DNA of 64,000 nt from PALSA-612 sp963846915 (GCA_963846915.1 CAWJXV010000009.1:682001-746000), one strand, 5' to 3'; positions 9,692 to 19,032 are shown, counted from the stretch's first letter. The notes: generated by a model not told the origin, from the letters alone. Program-made: numbers and translations.

Positions 9692-9759
9692 GTGTCAGAC
9701 ACACTTCATCCGGCGTTCGTGGTCCGAAGCGGTCTCGGCCCGATGCGGTGTCAGACACC
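9692..9759. repeat. Two GTGTCAGACAC palindromes
   Basis: The 11-bp palindrome GTGTCAGACAC occurs at 9692-9702 and 9748-9758, the second flanked to GGTGTCAGACACC. Both copies are preceded by GCG. They lie in the 119-bp gap between two convergent genes. Related copies occur at 32.9 kb. Confidence 0.7.
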
Positions 9760-9779
9760 GGTGTGGGCGTGAACGACCG

Positions 9780-10232
9780 CTAGCCGAGACGCGCCGCGAC
9801 CCCGCGGCGGATCGCCGCGGACACACGCCGGCGCTCCTCGTCGCCGCCCGCGGGCGGCTGCCACGGCGGCTCGCCCCACACGCAGCCCGGCTGGACGGTG
9901 TCGTCGTCGTAGCGCGGCACGACGTGGAGATGGAAGTGGAAGACGTCCTGTCCCGCTTCGCGACCGTTGTTCTGGCGCAGGTTGACGCCGGTCGCGCCGA
10001 GCTCGTCGCGGACGATGGCTGCCAGCATATGGGCGGCGGACATGGCCGCGGCTGCCTCATCCGGCTGGATCGCCCAGATGTCGCGCCGGTGCACGCGCGG
10101 GACGACCAGTATGTGCCCCCACGTCGCGGGCGGCTCGCAGAGGAAGGCAACGACGCGATCGTCCTCGTGCACGCGCTCCTGGTCGACGCGGCCGGCGACG
10201 ATCTCACAGAAGACGCACGGCTCGCCGATCAG
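9780..10232 (-). CDS. HIT-family nucleotide hydrolase/transferase
   Basis: Histidine-triad protein that cleaves or transfers nucleoside phosphates. The triad HFHLHVV and the preceding NNGREAGQ loop are clear. The nearest normal start is GTG 10172, giving 130 aa. That would omit the in-frame upstream CVFCEIVAGRV segment, which is typical of HIT protein N-termini (paired cysteines). I therefore extend to a CTG at 10232 (150 aa), which overlaps the TGA of the upstream membrane-protein gene as CTGA and would be translationally coupled. No ATG, GTG or TTG exists between 10232 and the upstream stop. Function is sure at family level; the start is uncertain. Confidence 0.85.
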   Translation of the reverse strand: MIGEPCVFCEIVAGRVDQERVHEDDRVVAFLCEPPATWGHILVVPRVHRRDIWAIQPDEAAAAMSAAHMLAAIVRDELGATGVNLRQNNGREAGQDVFHFHLHVVPRYDDDTVQPGCVWGEPPWQPPAGGDEERRRVSAAIRRGVAARLG

Positions 10233-11890
10233 CGCACCGTCACGGTCACGGGGGCGCTGACGAGGAAGACGTCGCCCAGCCTCGGGTCGTCGAGCCAGTT
10301 CGAGCCGACCCCGATCCGGTAGGTGAACGTGCCGCGACCGGGCCGCTCGGCGTAGGAGGTCGCGCGTGTGGTCGTGATCTTGCGGCCGCTGAAGAAGCAG
10401 TTCGCTGCGCCGCCGGTCGACAGGCAGAGCACGTCCGTGTCACCGCGCACGCGCAGCACGCGATAGAAGACCCGCGACGAGCCTGCCCCGACCGCATTCC
10501 AGTCGAGCCGCACCGTCCGGCCGGCGACCGTCGCGCGCAGGTCGATGCCCGTGTCGACCGGCACCGCGATCTCGTGGACGATGATCGAGCGGCCCGCGCC
10601 TCCGATCGGCTGCAGCGCCGCGGCGGCGACGAGCGGCACGAACGCGAACAGAACGCCGGCGGCGATCAGCAGGCGTTTGCCCGGGATCCGCGGCACGGGC
10701 ACGGGGTACCGCTTCGCCAGCATCGGCCCGAAGCGGGGCACGAGCACCGGCAGGCACGCGACCATGATCAGGAGCGGCGGGATCGCCGGTAGGAGCAGGC
10801 GGAAGAACGAGCCGCTGTCGACCGACGCCACCGAGTCCGACCCCTTGATCACGAAGTAGAGCCAGAACCACGTGGATAGCGCGATCGCCAGCGCCCACGA
10901 GCGTCGCGCGACGGCGATCGCGCCCGCGAAGGGCAGGAACTCGAGCACCCGCAGGCTGAAGAACACCTCGGCCAGCCCGTCGAGGTTGTTCTGCAGGTGC
11001 GACCAGTCGATGTTCGCGTACTTGTGGTACGGCGTGAACACCGAGGCCGGCGGGCCGATCGCGTCCGGGCCGAGCGCGAGGCGCTGTGGGACGTACGCGT
11101 TTCCGAACGCGGGCAGCGTGCCGTAGCCGCGGTACTTCCAGAGTGCGAGCGCGCCCAGCGCGGGCAGCAAGGCGAGCGCGAACGTCCCCAGCTCCCGCCA
11201 GCGCTTCCCGACGAGGAAGAACACGACGGGCATCGCGAGGAAGATCAGGTTGGACGCCTTCGTCAGCACCGCCAGCCCCGTCACGAGCCCTGCGGCGATC
11301 GCGAGCTCGAGTCGCCGCGCCTGGTAGGTGCGAACGATCAGGGCGGCCGCAGCCAGCAGGCAGACGACGCTCGGAAAGTCGCCCATCATCGTCAGGCCGA
11401 GCGGGTGCGGGAGGAACTGGTCGACGTACTTCGAGTGGTACGTCTGCTCGAACAGCGGGATCGCGACGTACGGCCCGATCACCCACAGCCCCGCCGCGAC
11501 GTAGCCGATCATCCGCCCGGCGATCCTCGAGCCGATGTCGTAGACGCAGAAGAGCGCGATCGGCGCGAGGACGAGCGCCTCGATCAGGATCGCGACCGGC
11601 AGCGCCGACACGTAGCTCGGCCCGATGACGAGCGCGAACGGCGCGAGCACGAACGACCACGCCGGCGAGATCAGCGTCTTCGGGATCACGCCGTGACCGG
11701 TCAGCCAGCCGGTCGTGTAGTACCAGATCTGGTCGCCGCCCTGGTAGAAGACGAACCCGTTGTGGTGGACGCGGGAGGCGAAGACGATCTCCGCGATCCA
11801 CCCGACGGCGAGCAGCGGCACGAGCACGCTCCAGGGCTCGCGTCTCGCCGCTGCCCGGCGGACGGCGTTCAGCGACGACTCAGCTCTCAA
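10229..11890 (-). CDS. Polytopic GT-C-like membrane glycosyltransferase
   Basis: About 553 aa with some ten membrane helices over the first 430 residues and a soluble beta-rich C-terminus (roughly the last 110 residues, Ig/fibronectin-like by pattern). The layout is like the PMT/ArnT (GT39-type) family that uses polyprenyl-phosphate sugars on the outer face. An acidic residue in the first periplasmic loop (QGGDQIWYY) is compatible with the catalytic Asp of that class. The upstream frame overlaps the fcl-like gene and is not used. TTG 11890 is the first plausible start, overlapping the previous stop by 11 nt. Third gene of the gmd-fcl operon. Confidence 0.7.
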   Translation of the reverse strand: MRAESSLNAVRRAAARREPWSVLVPLLAVGWIAEIVFASRVHHNGFVFYQGGDQIWYYTTGWLTGHGVIPKTLISPAWSFVLAPFALVIGPSYVSALPVAILIEALVLAPIALFCVYDIGSRIAGRMIGYVAAGLWVIGPYVAIPLFEQTYHSKYVDQFLPHPLGLTMMGDFPSVVCLLAAAALIVRTYQARRLELAIAAGLVTGLAVLTKASNLIFLAMPVVFFLVGKRWRELGTFALALLPALGALALWKYRGYGTLPAFGNAYVPQRLALGPDAIGPPASVFTPYHKYANIDWSHLQNNLDGLAEVFFSLRVLEFLPFAGAIAVARRSWALAIALSTWFWLYFVIKGSDSVASVDSGSFFRLLLPAIPPLLIMVACLPVLVPRFGPMLAKRYPVPVPRIPGKRLLIAAGVLFAFVPLVAAAALQPIGGAGRSIIVHEIAVPVDTGIDLRATVAGRTVRLDWNAVGAGSSRVFYRVLRVRGDTDVLCLSTGGAANCFFSGRKITTTRATSYAERPGRGTFTYRIGVGSNWLDDPRLGDVFLVSAPVTVTVR

Positions 11891-12815
11891 CCGGCTCGAG
11901 CGACTCGTGCTGCAAGCGCGACTCCCGGTACCAGCGCACCGTTCGCTCGAGGCCTTCGCGGAGCGGTGTCTCGGCGCGGAACCCGAAGAGCTCCGCCGCA
12001 CGCGAGGCGTCGAGTGACCGCCGCGGCTGGCCGTTCGGCATCGACGTGTCCCAGCGGATCTCCCCGGCGAAGCCGGTCACGTCGGCGACGGCCTCCGCGA
12101 GCTCGCGGATCGACGTCTCGACGCCGGTGCCCAGGTTGACGGGCTCGGGCGCGTCGTACAGCTCGGCCGCGCGCAGGAGGCCGTCGGCACAGTCCTCGAC
12201 GTAGAGGAACTCGCGCGTCGGCGTGCCGTCGCCCCAGAGCACGACCTCGCCGTCGGCGTCGACCATCTTGCGGATCAGCGCCGGGATGACGTGAGACGTG
12301 TCGAGGTCGAAGTTGTCGCGCGGGCCGTACAGGTTCGCGGGCAGGAGGAAGATCGAGTTCAGCCCGTACTGCTCGCGGTAGGCCTGCGCGCCGACGAGGA
12401 CTGATTTCTTGGCGACGCCGTAGGGCGCATTCGTCTCCTCGGGGTAGCCGTTCCAGAGCTCCTCCTCGCGGAACGGTACGGGCGTGTCCCGCGGATAGGC
12501 ACAGACCGTGCCGACGACGACGAGCTTCGACACGCCGTAGAGGCGTGACTGCTCGAGCACGTTCGCGCCCATGAGGAGGTTCGCGTACCAGTAACGGCCG
12601 GGGTTGGCGCGGTTGGCGCCGATGCCGCCGACCTCGGCCGCGAGGTGGAAGACGAGCTCGGGCTCGGCGTCGTAGAACAACCGCTGGACGTCGTCCTGCC
12701 GCGTCAGGTCGCAGTCGGCCCGGCGCGGCACGACGACGCTCTCGCCGTCGGCGACGAGGCGCTCGACGAGATGGGACCCGAGAAACCCACCGCCGCCCGT
12801 GACGAGGATGTTCAT
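11880..12815 (-). CDS. fcl: GDP-L-fucose synthase-like epimerase/reductase (SDR)
   Basis: A 311-aa extended short-chain dehydrogenase. The Rossmann motif TGGGGFLGS is at residues 6-14, the GTVCAYP catalytic Ser/Thr region near 102-108, and the Tyr-Lys pair at Y132/K136 (YGVAKK). The sequence after it (PANLYGPRDNFD) is characteristic of GDP-4-keto-6-deoxymannose 3,5-epimerase/4-reductase (WcaG). It would convert the product of the upstream gmd-like enzyme into a GDP-6-deoxyhexose for the glycan. ATG 12815 overlaps the gmd-like stop as ATGA. Other NDP-sugar epimerase activity cannot be excluded. Confidence 0.83.
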   Translation of the reverse strand: MNILVTGGGGFLGSHLVERLVADGESVVVPRRADCDLTRQDDVQRLFYDAEPELVFHLAAEVGGIGANRANPGRYWYANLLMGANVLEQSRLYGVSKLVVVGTVCAYPRDTPVPFREEELWNGYPEETNAPYGVAKKSVLVGAQAYREQYGLNSIFLLPANLYGPRDNFDLDTSHVIPALIRKMVDADGEVVLWGDGTPTREFLYVEDCADGLLRAAELYDAPEPVNLGTGVETSIRELAEAVADVTGFAGEIRWDTSMPNGQPRRSLDASRAAELFGFRAETPLREGLERTVRWYRESRLQHESLEPVES

Positions 12816-13954
12816 GCCGTGGGGAGCGTACTCTCGACGGCCGCCGACCAATCGACGCGGCCGGTCCAGCGGTCCCGGTTCTCCGCGTACCAGGCGATCG
12901 TGCGGGCGATTCCCTCCTCCCAGCTCACACGCGGCTGCCAGCCCGTCTCGCGCTCGAGCTTCTCGTAGCCGACGCGGAGCGCGATCACCTCGCTCGCGCC
13001 CGGCCGGTAGCGCGCCGGCGTCGAGACGAGTTCGCGTCCGGCCGGCCAGTGACCCTCCTCCTCGCCCACGCGGAGGATCAGGTCGGCCCAGTCGCGCATC
13101 GACACGTTCTCGCCCTGCCCGTAGACGTAGACGTCGCCGGGGATGCCGTGGGCGGCGACCGTGAGGTGCCCGCGCACGCCGTCCGAGCAGAAGCAGAAGT
13201 CGCGCATCGGCTCGAGCTGGCCGAGCTCGATCTGCGGGCGCAGGAGCGCCTGCGTGATGATCGTGCCGGTGACGAAGCGCGGGTTCTGCCGCGGCCCGTA
13301 GTTGTTGAACATCCGCGTGACGACGCCCGGGATGCCGAACGCGTCGTGGTAGTTCATCGTCAGGAAGTCCGCGGCCACCTTCGACGTGGCGTAGACCGAC
13401 TTCGGGTTGAGCGGCGAGCGCTCGTGGAAGACGACGCCGCCCTCGGGGTCGAAGTCGTGGTGGTGCGAGACGGCCTCGCGGACGTTGCCGTACTCCTCGG
13501 ATGTGCCCGCCGTGTCGAACTTCTCCAGCTCGAGCCCGTGGTCGACGATCGACTGCAGCAGGTTGAGCGTGCCGACGACGTTGGTGATCGTCGTCTCGTA
13601 CGGCCGGTGCCACGACTCGCCGACGTGCGCCTGCGCGCCGAGGTGGAACACGTACGGCCGGTCGGGCGCGGCCGCGAGCTCCCTGACGAGGTAGTCGATC
13701 GACGTGCGGTCGGTCAGGTCGGCGAACTTGACCGTCAGCCGGTCGCGCAGGTGCCCGATGTTGTTGAGCGCGCCGCTCGACGTCGCGCGGACGAAGGCGA
13801 CGACGAGCGCATCGAGGTGGACGAGCGCCTCCGTCAGATGCGAGCCCATGAATCCGTCGGCGCCTGTCACGAGCACGGTCCGGCCGGCGTATACGTCGCC
13901 GAACTCGCGCCTGAGGTCGGCGACCGCCTCGTCGCTCCAGACCGGGTCTCCCAT
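12812..13954 (-). CDS. gmd: GDP-mannose 4,6-dehydratase-like SDR
   Basis: A 380-aa NAD(P)-dependent sugar-nucleotide dehydratase. It has GADGFMGSHL at residues 31-40, a TAGTSEEYG active-site segment near 148-156 and the Y188/K192 pair (YATSK). Length and the following NNYGPRQNPRFV segment fit the Gmd/dTDP-glucose dehydratase group. Pairing with an fcl-like gene favours GDP-mannose as substrate (inference). ATG 13954 begins at the first conserved part; a TAACCT box 8 nt upstream could be the -10. First gene of an operon with the fcl-like, GT-C and HIT genes. Confidence 0.82.
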   Translation of the reverse strand: MGDPVWSDEAVADLRREFGDVYAGRTVLVTGADGFMGSHLTEALVHLDALVVAFVRATSSGALNNIGHLRDRLTVKFADLTDRTSIDYLVRELAAAPDRPYVFHLGAQAHVGESWHRPYETTITNVVGTLNLLQSIVDHGLELEKFDTAGTSEEYGNVREAVSHHHDFDPEGGVVFHERSPLNPKSVYATSKVAADFLTMNYHDAFGIPGVVTRMFNNYGPRQNPRFVTGTIITQALLRPQIELGQLEPMRDFCFCSDGVRGHLTVAAHGIPGDVYVYGQGENVSMRDWADLILRVGEEEGHWPAGRELVSTPARYRPGASEVIALRVGYEKLERETGWQPRVSWEEGIARTIAWYAENRDRWTGRVDWSAAVESTLPTA

Positions 13955-14014
13955 GGGCGCGAAGGTTAACCGCCCGATGTTTGGACGCCCTAAAGCCTCC
14001 GCAGGCACGTGGGC

Positions 14015-14043
14015 TTGCAACAGCCGTCGCTTGGTCTTATGAT
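14015..14043 (+). promoter_or_regulatory. Sigma70-type promoter TTGCAA-17-TATGAT
   Basis: TTGCAA (14015-14020), a 17-nt spacer and TATGAT (14038-14043) form the best canonical promoter in the window. It drives the Tat-signal gene at 14070 with a leader of about 20 nt carrying an AAGGAG ribosome-binding site. The -35 also contains a half-site (TTGCAACA) of the palindrome described at 42.4 kb. Confidence 0.65.
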
Positions 14044-14069
14044 CGTGCGAATCCCGGGAAGGAGAGAGT

Positions 14070-14933
14070 GTGCCGAGCTGGCAGGGAAACCTCTTCGAGC
14101 GTGCCGTTGCGGCCAGCATGTCGCGGGCACAGTTCTTCCGGCGGGCGGCGATCTCGGCGGGCGCGGTGGCGGGCTTCGGGCTCCTGCGGGCGCGTGGTGC
14201 GTCGGCGGCGACCCCGGCCGACCCCTCGCCGATCCCAGGCGGGTTCGACGAGAACTTCAACATCGTCCCGACCGACCCGTTCATCCACGTCCTGCCGCCG
14301 ACAGTCGGGTTCGAGATGGCGACGATCACCGATTTCGACGGGGTCATCGCCGCAGCCGAGATCCAGGGAACCGCCCAGGGGACGGACGGCACGCAGTACA
14401 CGTTCGACACCGACATGCGCTTCATGCAGGGCCGTTACGTCGGACTGGACGGCAGGATCCGTTCCGCCTCGTTCGGCTTCGTCTGAATCGACCTCTACAC
14501 GGGCGCCGTGGGCGACCCGACGAATCAGGTGCACGACTTCGAGCCGGGGATCAAGCCCTCCGGCCTGTTCTGGACGATCCCCGTGCCCCCGACGGTCGCG
14601 AGCATCGATTCCACGAGCGGATCGGGCCGCTACCGCATCCAGAACCTCGCGATCCCGGACTTCCACGACTTCTTCAACGCGATCTCGCCGTTCCCGTCGA
14701 CGATTCCCGGGCACGCGAGCTTCGACGTCCGCTGGACGGGTGGAGGCGATCGCACGGAGATCCGCGACGACGTGTTCGGCTTCGAGGGGACATACGTCGG
14801 CGGCGAGGCGTCGATCATGTTCCGTGTGTACGACGACAACCGGCGCGGGGTGATCTACACGTCGAATCCCGAGGACCAGGCGACCGTCGGCGTGGGCGTC
14901 GGCCGCGAACGGAACGGCGTTTTCTTCAAGTAA
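14070..14933 (+). pseudogene. Tat-exported protein split by an in-frame TGA
   Basis: One reading frame from GTG 14070 to 14933 (287 codons) interrupted only by TGA at 14484-14486. The N-terminus has a twin-arginine signal (FFRRAAISAG) and an Ala-X-Ala cleavage-like site, so the product is exported folded. The remainder is beta-rich with no recognised domain; both halves share composition and continue smoothly across the stop (GFV, stop, IDLYTGA). A Trp codon (TGG to TGA) would restore it. Without readthrough a 138-aa exported fragment is made. AAGGAG lies upstream of the GTG, and a strong promoter precedes it. Confidence 0.7.
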
Positions 14934-14935
14934 GA

Positions 14936-14986
14936 GGCCGGTGGGCGCGGAGGCTGCGGCTCCTCCGACACACACCGGCTTACCGA
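14936..14986. terminator. Nested hairpin after the Tat protein gene
   Basis: GCCGGTG and CACCGGC arms enclose an inner GGAGG/CCTCC pair just after the stop at 14933. There is no U-run, so it may be a factor-dependent terminator or mRNA-end structure. Confidence 0.35.
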
Positions 14987-15030
14987 GTAGACGCACGAGG
15001 CGCAGAAAACCCGTCGCGGTGGTCACGGCC

Positions 15031-15036
15031 TAGAGT
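15031..15036 (+). promoter_or_regulatory. -10 box TAGAGT, leaderless start at 15043
   Basis: TAGAGT ends exactly 6 nt before ATG 15043, supporting that start codon as the transcript 5' end. Confidence 0.5.
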
Positions 15037-15042
15037 CACGGC

Positions 15043-15847
15043 ATGCGCGGCTGGGGACGGCTCTACCGGACGAGCGTCGGCCTCGGCGCCCGCTATCTCC
15101 TGCGCCACGGCTACCTGCGCGAGGCAGTGATCCGTGTCATGGTGCCGCTCGACCCGAGCCGCTACCTCGAGCTGCCGGAGACGATGCGCGAGCTGGCGGC
15201 GAGGCCGGGCGAGCGCGTCCTCGACCTGGCGAGCCCGAAGCTCCTCGCCGTGGCGCTGGCGCGCTCGGGGGCCGAGGTCGTCTCGGTCGACCAGCTCGAA
15301 TCCGAGATCGAGAGCTGGCGCAAGCTCACCGCCGGCGAGCCGCGTCTCCGGCTCGAGGTCGGAGACGGCCGGGCGCTGACCTTCGGGGACGCGAGCTTCG
15401 ACGGCGCCTACAGCGTCTCCGTCCTCGAGCACATTCCCGAGCCCGGTGACGAGGACGCGCTTCGCGAGCTCGCGCGCGTGACGAAGCCGGGCCGGCTCGT
15501 CGTCGTCACGTTGCCGTACGCGGCCGAGTACAGGGAGGACTGGCGCGACGCGCCCGTCTACGCCGACCAGGGCGAGGCGGGTGCCGCGGCACTTCTTTCA
15601 GCGCTGGTACGACGACGCGCGCGTGGAGCGGCTCGCTGCGGCGGTGCCGGCGCTCGAGCTCGTCTCGTCCTCCGTCAGCCGCCTGCAACCGAACCTGAAC
15701 GAGGCCTACACGCGGACGTTCCCGCTCCTCGTCCCGCTCGGGCCGCTCTTCGGTCTGCTCGCACGGCGGCGCGAAGGCGCCGGCGGTGACGTCGCCCGGC
15801 TCACGTTCCGGAAGCGCGCTGAAGAGGCTGCTACGGTCGCCTCGTGA
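15043..15847 (+). pseudogene. Class I SAM methyltransferase, +1 frame break
   Basis: Methyltransferase with motif I in ERVLDLASPKLLAVALA, an acidic ribose-binding residue in VVSVDQLE and a motif-IV-like SVSVLEHIPEPGDE stretch. The frame from ATG 15043 fits the family to about residue 180, then turns Arg-rich. The expected continuation (HFFQRWYDDARVERL) is in the next frame from about 15583 and ends at 15847. One extra base near 15578-15583 (a GGG run) explains the change. Substrate is unknown. The restored end overlaps the DUF4344 gene as GTGA. Confidence 0.72.
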
Positions 15848-16623
15848 GGATTCGCGTCGCCCTGCTCGCGGCCCTCTGCGCCGTGGCCGTGGTAGTCCCG
15901 GCGACCGACGTCGCGGCTCACGACGCCTCGCGCGGCCGCTTCCTCGTCCGGTACGCGAAGCCGCGGAACGCCGACGAGCGCTTCCTGGTCAGCCTGGTCA
16001 AGCAGAGCCAGCTCGGCCCGGTCATGGCCGAGCTGAGCAAGGCGCTGATCATCCCCCGGAACGTCACGATCGTGGTCAAGGGCGGCCAGGCCGGGCCGTA
16101 CTACGACCCGGACACGCACGTGATCGTGCTCAACCACCCGTTTCTCGAGCTCGGCTTCAACGTGTACTCGGCCGAGTACCCGAAGATCACGGGCTACGAG
16201 CTCGGCAAGGCGCTCGCGTCGCTCGAGTACTTCGTGCTCTTCCACGAGATCGGCCACGCGCTCGTCGACCTGTGGAATATCCCCGTGCTCGGCCGGGAGG
16301 AGGACGCGGTCGACGGGTTCTCGACGATCTTCATGACCACGTACGTCCCCGACGGCGGCCAGATCGCGCTCTGGGGCGCGGACTTCTTCGACTACCTCGG
16401 GCGGCACGAGGGCAAGTTCGGGCGCAACGACTTCGCGGACGAGCACTCGCTCGACCCGCAGCGTGCCTACTCGATCGCCTGCTGGGTCTACGGCTCCAAT
16501 CCAAAGAAGTACGCCGGCCTCGCCGGCGTGATTCCACGCGCGCGGCTCGTGCGCTGCCCGGCCGAGTACCGGAGCCTCCGCAAAGCCTGGTTCCACTTCC
16601 TGCGGCCGCACATCGCGGGCTGA
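15844..16623 (+). CDS. Secreted DUF4344 metallopeptidase
   Basis: A 259-aa protein with an N-terminal signal peptide (about residues 1-25, Ala-X-Ala cleavage site) and the zinc-protease motif HEIGH at residues 134-138. The downstream stretch EEDAVDGFST supplies a likely third ligand. This is the DUF4344 family of putative metallopeptidases, whose substrates are not established. It would act outside the membrane. GTG 15844 overlaps the methyltransferase stop by 4 nt, so co-translation is likely. The next gene, mutS2, has its own promoter. Confidence 0.8.
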   Translation: MRIRVALLAALCAVAVVVPATDVAAHDASRGRFLVRYAKPRNADERFLVSLVKQSQLGPVMAELSKALIIPRNVTIVVKGGQAGPYYDPDTHVIVLNHPFLELGFNVYSAEYPKITGYELGKALASLEYFVLFHEIGHALVDLWNIPVLGREEDAVDGFSTIFMTTYVPDGGQIALWGADFFDYLGRHEGKFGRNDFADEHSLDPQRAYSIACWVYGSNPKKYAGLAGVIPRARLVRCPAEYRSLRKAWFHFLRPHIAG

Positions 16624-16632
16624 GCACGCTCG

Positions 16633-16638
16633 TAGACT
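16633..16638 (+). promoter_or_regulatory. -10 box TAGACT, leaderless start of mutS2
   Basis: TAGACT ends exactly 6 nt before ATG 16645. Confidence 0.5.
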
Positions 16639-16644
16639 GGCCGC

Positions 16645-19032
16645 ATGGAACGGCAGTCGCTCGCCGTCCTCGAGTACCCGCTGATCGTCGAGCGGCTCGC
16701 CGAGGCGACCGTGACGCCGCAGGGCGCTGCGCTCGCTCACGGGCTCGTTCCTTCGCCGGACGCCGCGGAGGTCGCCGCGCGCCAGGCGCGGACGGCGGAG
16801 GCGGTCATCCTGCTCGGGACCGGCGTGGCGCCGTCGCTCCACGGCGTGGCCGACGTCCGCACGGAGGCCGATCGGTCCGAACGCGGCGGGTCGCTGACCG
16901 CCGCAGACCTCCGCGCCGTCGCCGACACGATCGCAGGCGCGCTCGCCGCGCGCGGGACGCTCGCCGAGCAGCGCGACGCCGCGCCGCTCCTCGCGGGTCT
17001 GCTGGACGCGGTCGACCCCGGGCTCGCGGGCGTCTCGGGAGAGATCGACCGCCGCGTCGAGGACGACGGCTCCGGCGTCCGCGACACGGCCTCCCCGCTC
17101 CTGCGCCGCCTGCGGAAAGAGCTGCGGGCCGGCCGGCAGCGCGTGGCCGACGAGCTGGCGCGGCTCGCCCGCTCCCCCGAGCTCCGCGAACACCTCCAGG
17201 AGACGTTCGTGACCGACCGCGGCGGCCGGCCGGTGCTGGCCGTGAAGGCGAGCGCGCGCTCGCAGGTGCGCGGCATCGTCCACGACGCGTCGAGCTCGGG
17301 CCAGACGCTCTTCGTCGAGCCGCTCTCGGTCGTCGAGATCGGAAACCGGCTCGCCGAGGTCCTGAGCGCCGAGCGCGAGGAGGTGGAGCGGATCCTGGCC
17401 GAGCTGTCGGCGCTCGTGGGCGCTCGGGCGGGAGAGCTGGTGGCGCTCGTCGAGGCGACGGCGGCGCTCGACCTCACGCTCGCGTGCGGGCTGCTGTCAC
17501 GTCGCTGGCGCGGGACGCCGGTCGAGGTCGCCGACGAGGTGCGGCTCCTCGGCGTCCGGCATCCGCTGCTCGCCCAGGAGACGGCCGTGCCGATCGACCT
17601 CGACCTCGGCGGCCTGCGTGCGCTGGTCGTCAGCGGCCCGAACACGGGCGGCAAGACCGTGGCGCTGAAGACCCTCGGCCTGGCCGCCGTGCTGCACCAG
17701 AGCGGCCTGCGGCCGCCGGCCGATCGCGCGGTGATGCCGGTCTTCGACACCGTGCTCGCCGACATCGGCGACCAGCAGTCGATCCAGATGAGCCTGTCGA
17801 CGTTCTCGGGCCACCTCGGCAACATCGTCCGAATCCTCGGCGCCGCAGGTGCCCGCTCGCTGGTGCTCCTCGACGAGCTGGCGGCCGGCACCGACCCGGC
17901 CGAAGGCGCGGCGCTCGCGCAGGCGCTGCTGACACGACTCTCGGAACAGGCGCGGCTCACGCTCGTCACGACGCACTACGCCGAGCTGAAGGAGTGGGCG
18001 AGCGCCACCGCCGGCGCCGCGAACGCCGCCACGGCCTACGACGTCGAGACCGACACGCCGCTCTACCGCGTCGCGCTCGGCCGCCCTGGCACCTCGCACG
18101 CGCTGCGCGTCGCGGAGCGCCTCGGTCTCGACTCCGACCTGGTCGCCGACGCCCGTGAGCGCGTCGTGCCGGCGTTGCTGCGGGCGGCCGAGCTGCTGGC
18201 CGAGGCCGAGCGGGCCGAGCGTACTGCCGGCGAGGAGCGCCTGGCGTCGGAGCAGGCGCGTGAGGACGCGGAACGGCTCCTGGAGCAGGCCGAGGGGCGC
18301 CGGGCCGCGCTCGAGGCCGAGATCGAGCGCGTGCGCGCGTCCGTGGAGGCCGAGCGCGCCTCGGCACGCGCGGCAGCGGAGGAGGAGCTCCGTGAGGCGC
18401 GGGCGGCGCTCGAGTCGCTCCGCGCCGAGATTCGCACAGCGCGCCAGCAGGAGCGTGTCCGCCGGCGGGCGCAGCCGGGCGCCGCCCGGGCCGCCGAGCG
18501 CCGACGCGACCGTCGTCTCGGCGCGGCCGTCGACGAGGCGGGACGTGTCGAGCAGTCGCTCCGCGCGCTCGACGAGCCCCTGCCAGTCCTCGGCCCGCTC
18601 GCGCCGGGCGACCCCGTCGAGGCGCGCGAGCTCGGCGTCCACGGCCTGATCACGGCGATCGAGGGCGACGAGGCCGAGGTGCTGGTCAGCGGCGGCCTCC
18701 GCGTGCGGCTCCCGCTCGCGAGGCTGAGACCTGACGCGAGCCCCGGGGCGGCGGTCGAGCCGGAGCCGCAGGTGAAGGTGGTCGCGAGCGCGCGTGGCGA
18801 CGTCTCCGACCAGCTCGACGTGCGCGGCATGCGCGCCGACGAGGCCCGCGAGGCGGTCCGTGCCTTCGTCGACGACGCGGCGCTCGCCGGCTTCCACGAG
18901 GTCACCGTCGTCCACGGGCGCGGAACCGGTGCGCTGCGTTCGGCAGTGCGCGCCGAGCTCGATGCGCACCCGCTCGTCGAGCGCCACGAGACGAGCTCGG
19001 CGGACGGCGCGACGGTTGCCTCGCTGACCTGA
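16645..19032 (+). CDS. mutS2: MutS2 endonuclease / ribosome-collision ATPase
   Basis: A 795-aa MutS2. It has a coiled lever/clamp region, an ATPase with Walker A GPNTGGKT at residues 331-338 and Walker B LVLLDELAAGTD near 406-417, a long Glu/Arg/Ala-rich coiled coil (about 500-625), and a C-terminal Smr domain (DVRGMRADEA to VVHGRGTGALR). MutS2 proteins suppress recombination, and in Bacillus act on collided ribosomes; Smr is the nuclease part. Length and order are normal, and the frame is intact. ATG 16645 is supported by the -10 box. It stands as a single-gene unit. Confidence 0.96.
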   Translation: MERQSLAVLEYPLIVERLAEATVTPQGAALAHGLVPSPDAAEVAARQARTAEAVILLGTGVAPSLHGVADVRTEADRSERGGSLTAADLRAVADTIAGALAARGTLAEQRDAAPLLAGLLDAVDPGLAGVSGEIDRRVEDDGSGVRDTASPLLRRLRKELRAGRQRVADELARLARSPELREHLQETFVTDRGGRPVLAVKASARSQVRGIVHDASSSGQTLFVEPLSVVEIGNRLAEVLSAEREEVERILAELSALVGARAGELVALVEATAALDLTLACGLLSRRWRGTPVEVADEVRLLGVRHPLLAQETAVPIDLDLGGLRALVVSGPNTGGKTVALKTLGLAAVLHQSGLRPPADRAVMPVFDTVLADIGDQQSIQMSLSTFSGHLGNIVRILGAAGARSLVLLDELAAGTDPAEGAALAQALLTRLSEQARLTLVTTHYAELKEWASATAGAANAATAYDVETDTPLYRVALGRPGTSHALRVAERLGLDSDLVADARERVVPALLRAAELLAEAERAERTAGEERLASEQAREDAERLLEQAEGRRAALEAEIERVRASVEAERASARAAAEEELREARAALESLRAEIRTARQQERVRRRAQPGAARAAERRRDRRLGAAVDEAGRVEQSLRALDEPLPVLGPLAPGDPVEARELGVHGLITAIEGDEAEVLVSGGLRVRLPLARLRPDASPGAAVEPEPQVKVVASARGDVSDQLDVRGMRADEAREAVRAFVDDAALAGFHEVTVVHGRGTGALRSAVRAELDAHPLVERHETSSADGATVASLT

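Noticed and set aside
14484..14540. Selenocysteine insertion at the in-frame TGA
   Set aside because: Only a weak 5-bp hairpin follows the TGA, a Trp fits better than Cys at this position, and no selenocysteine genes are in the window.
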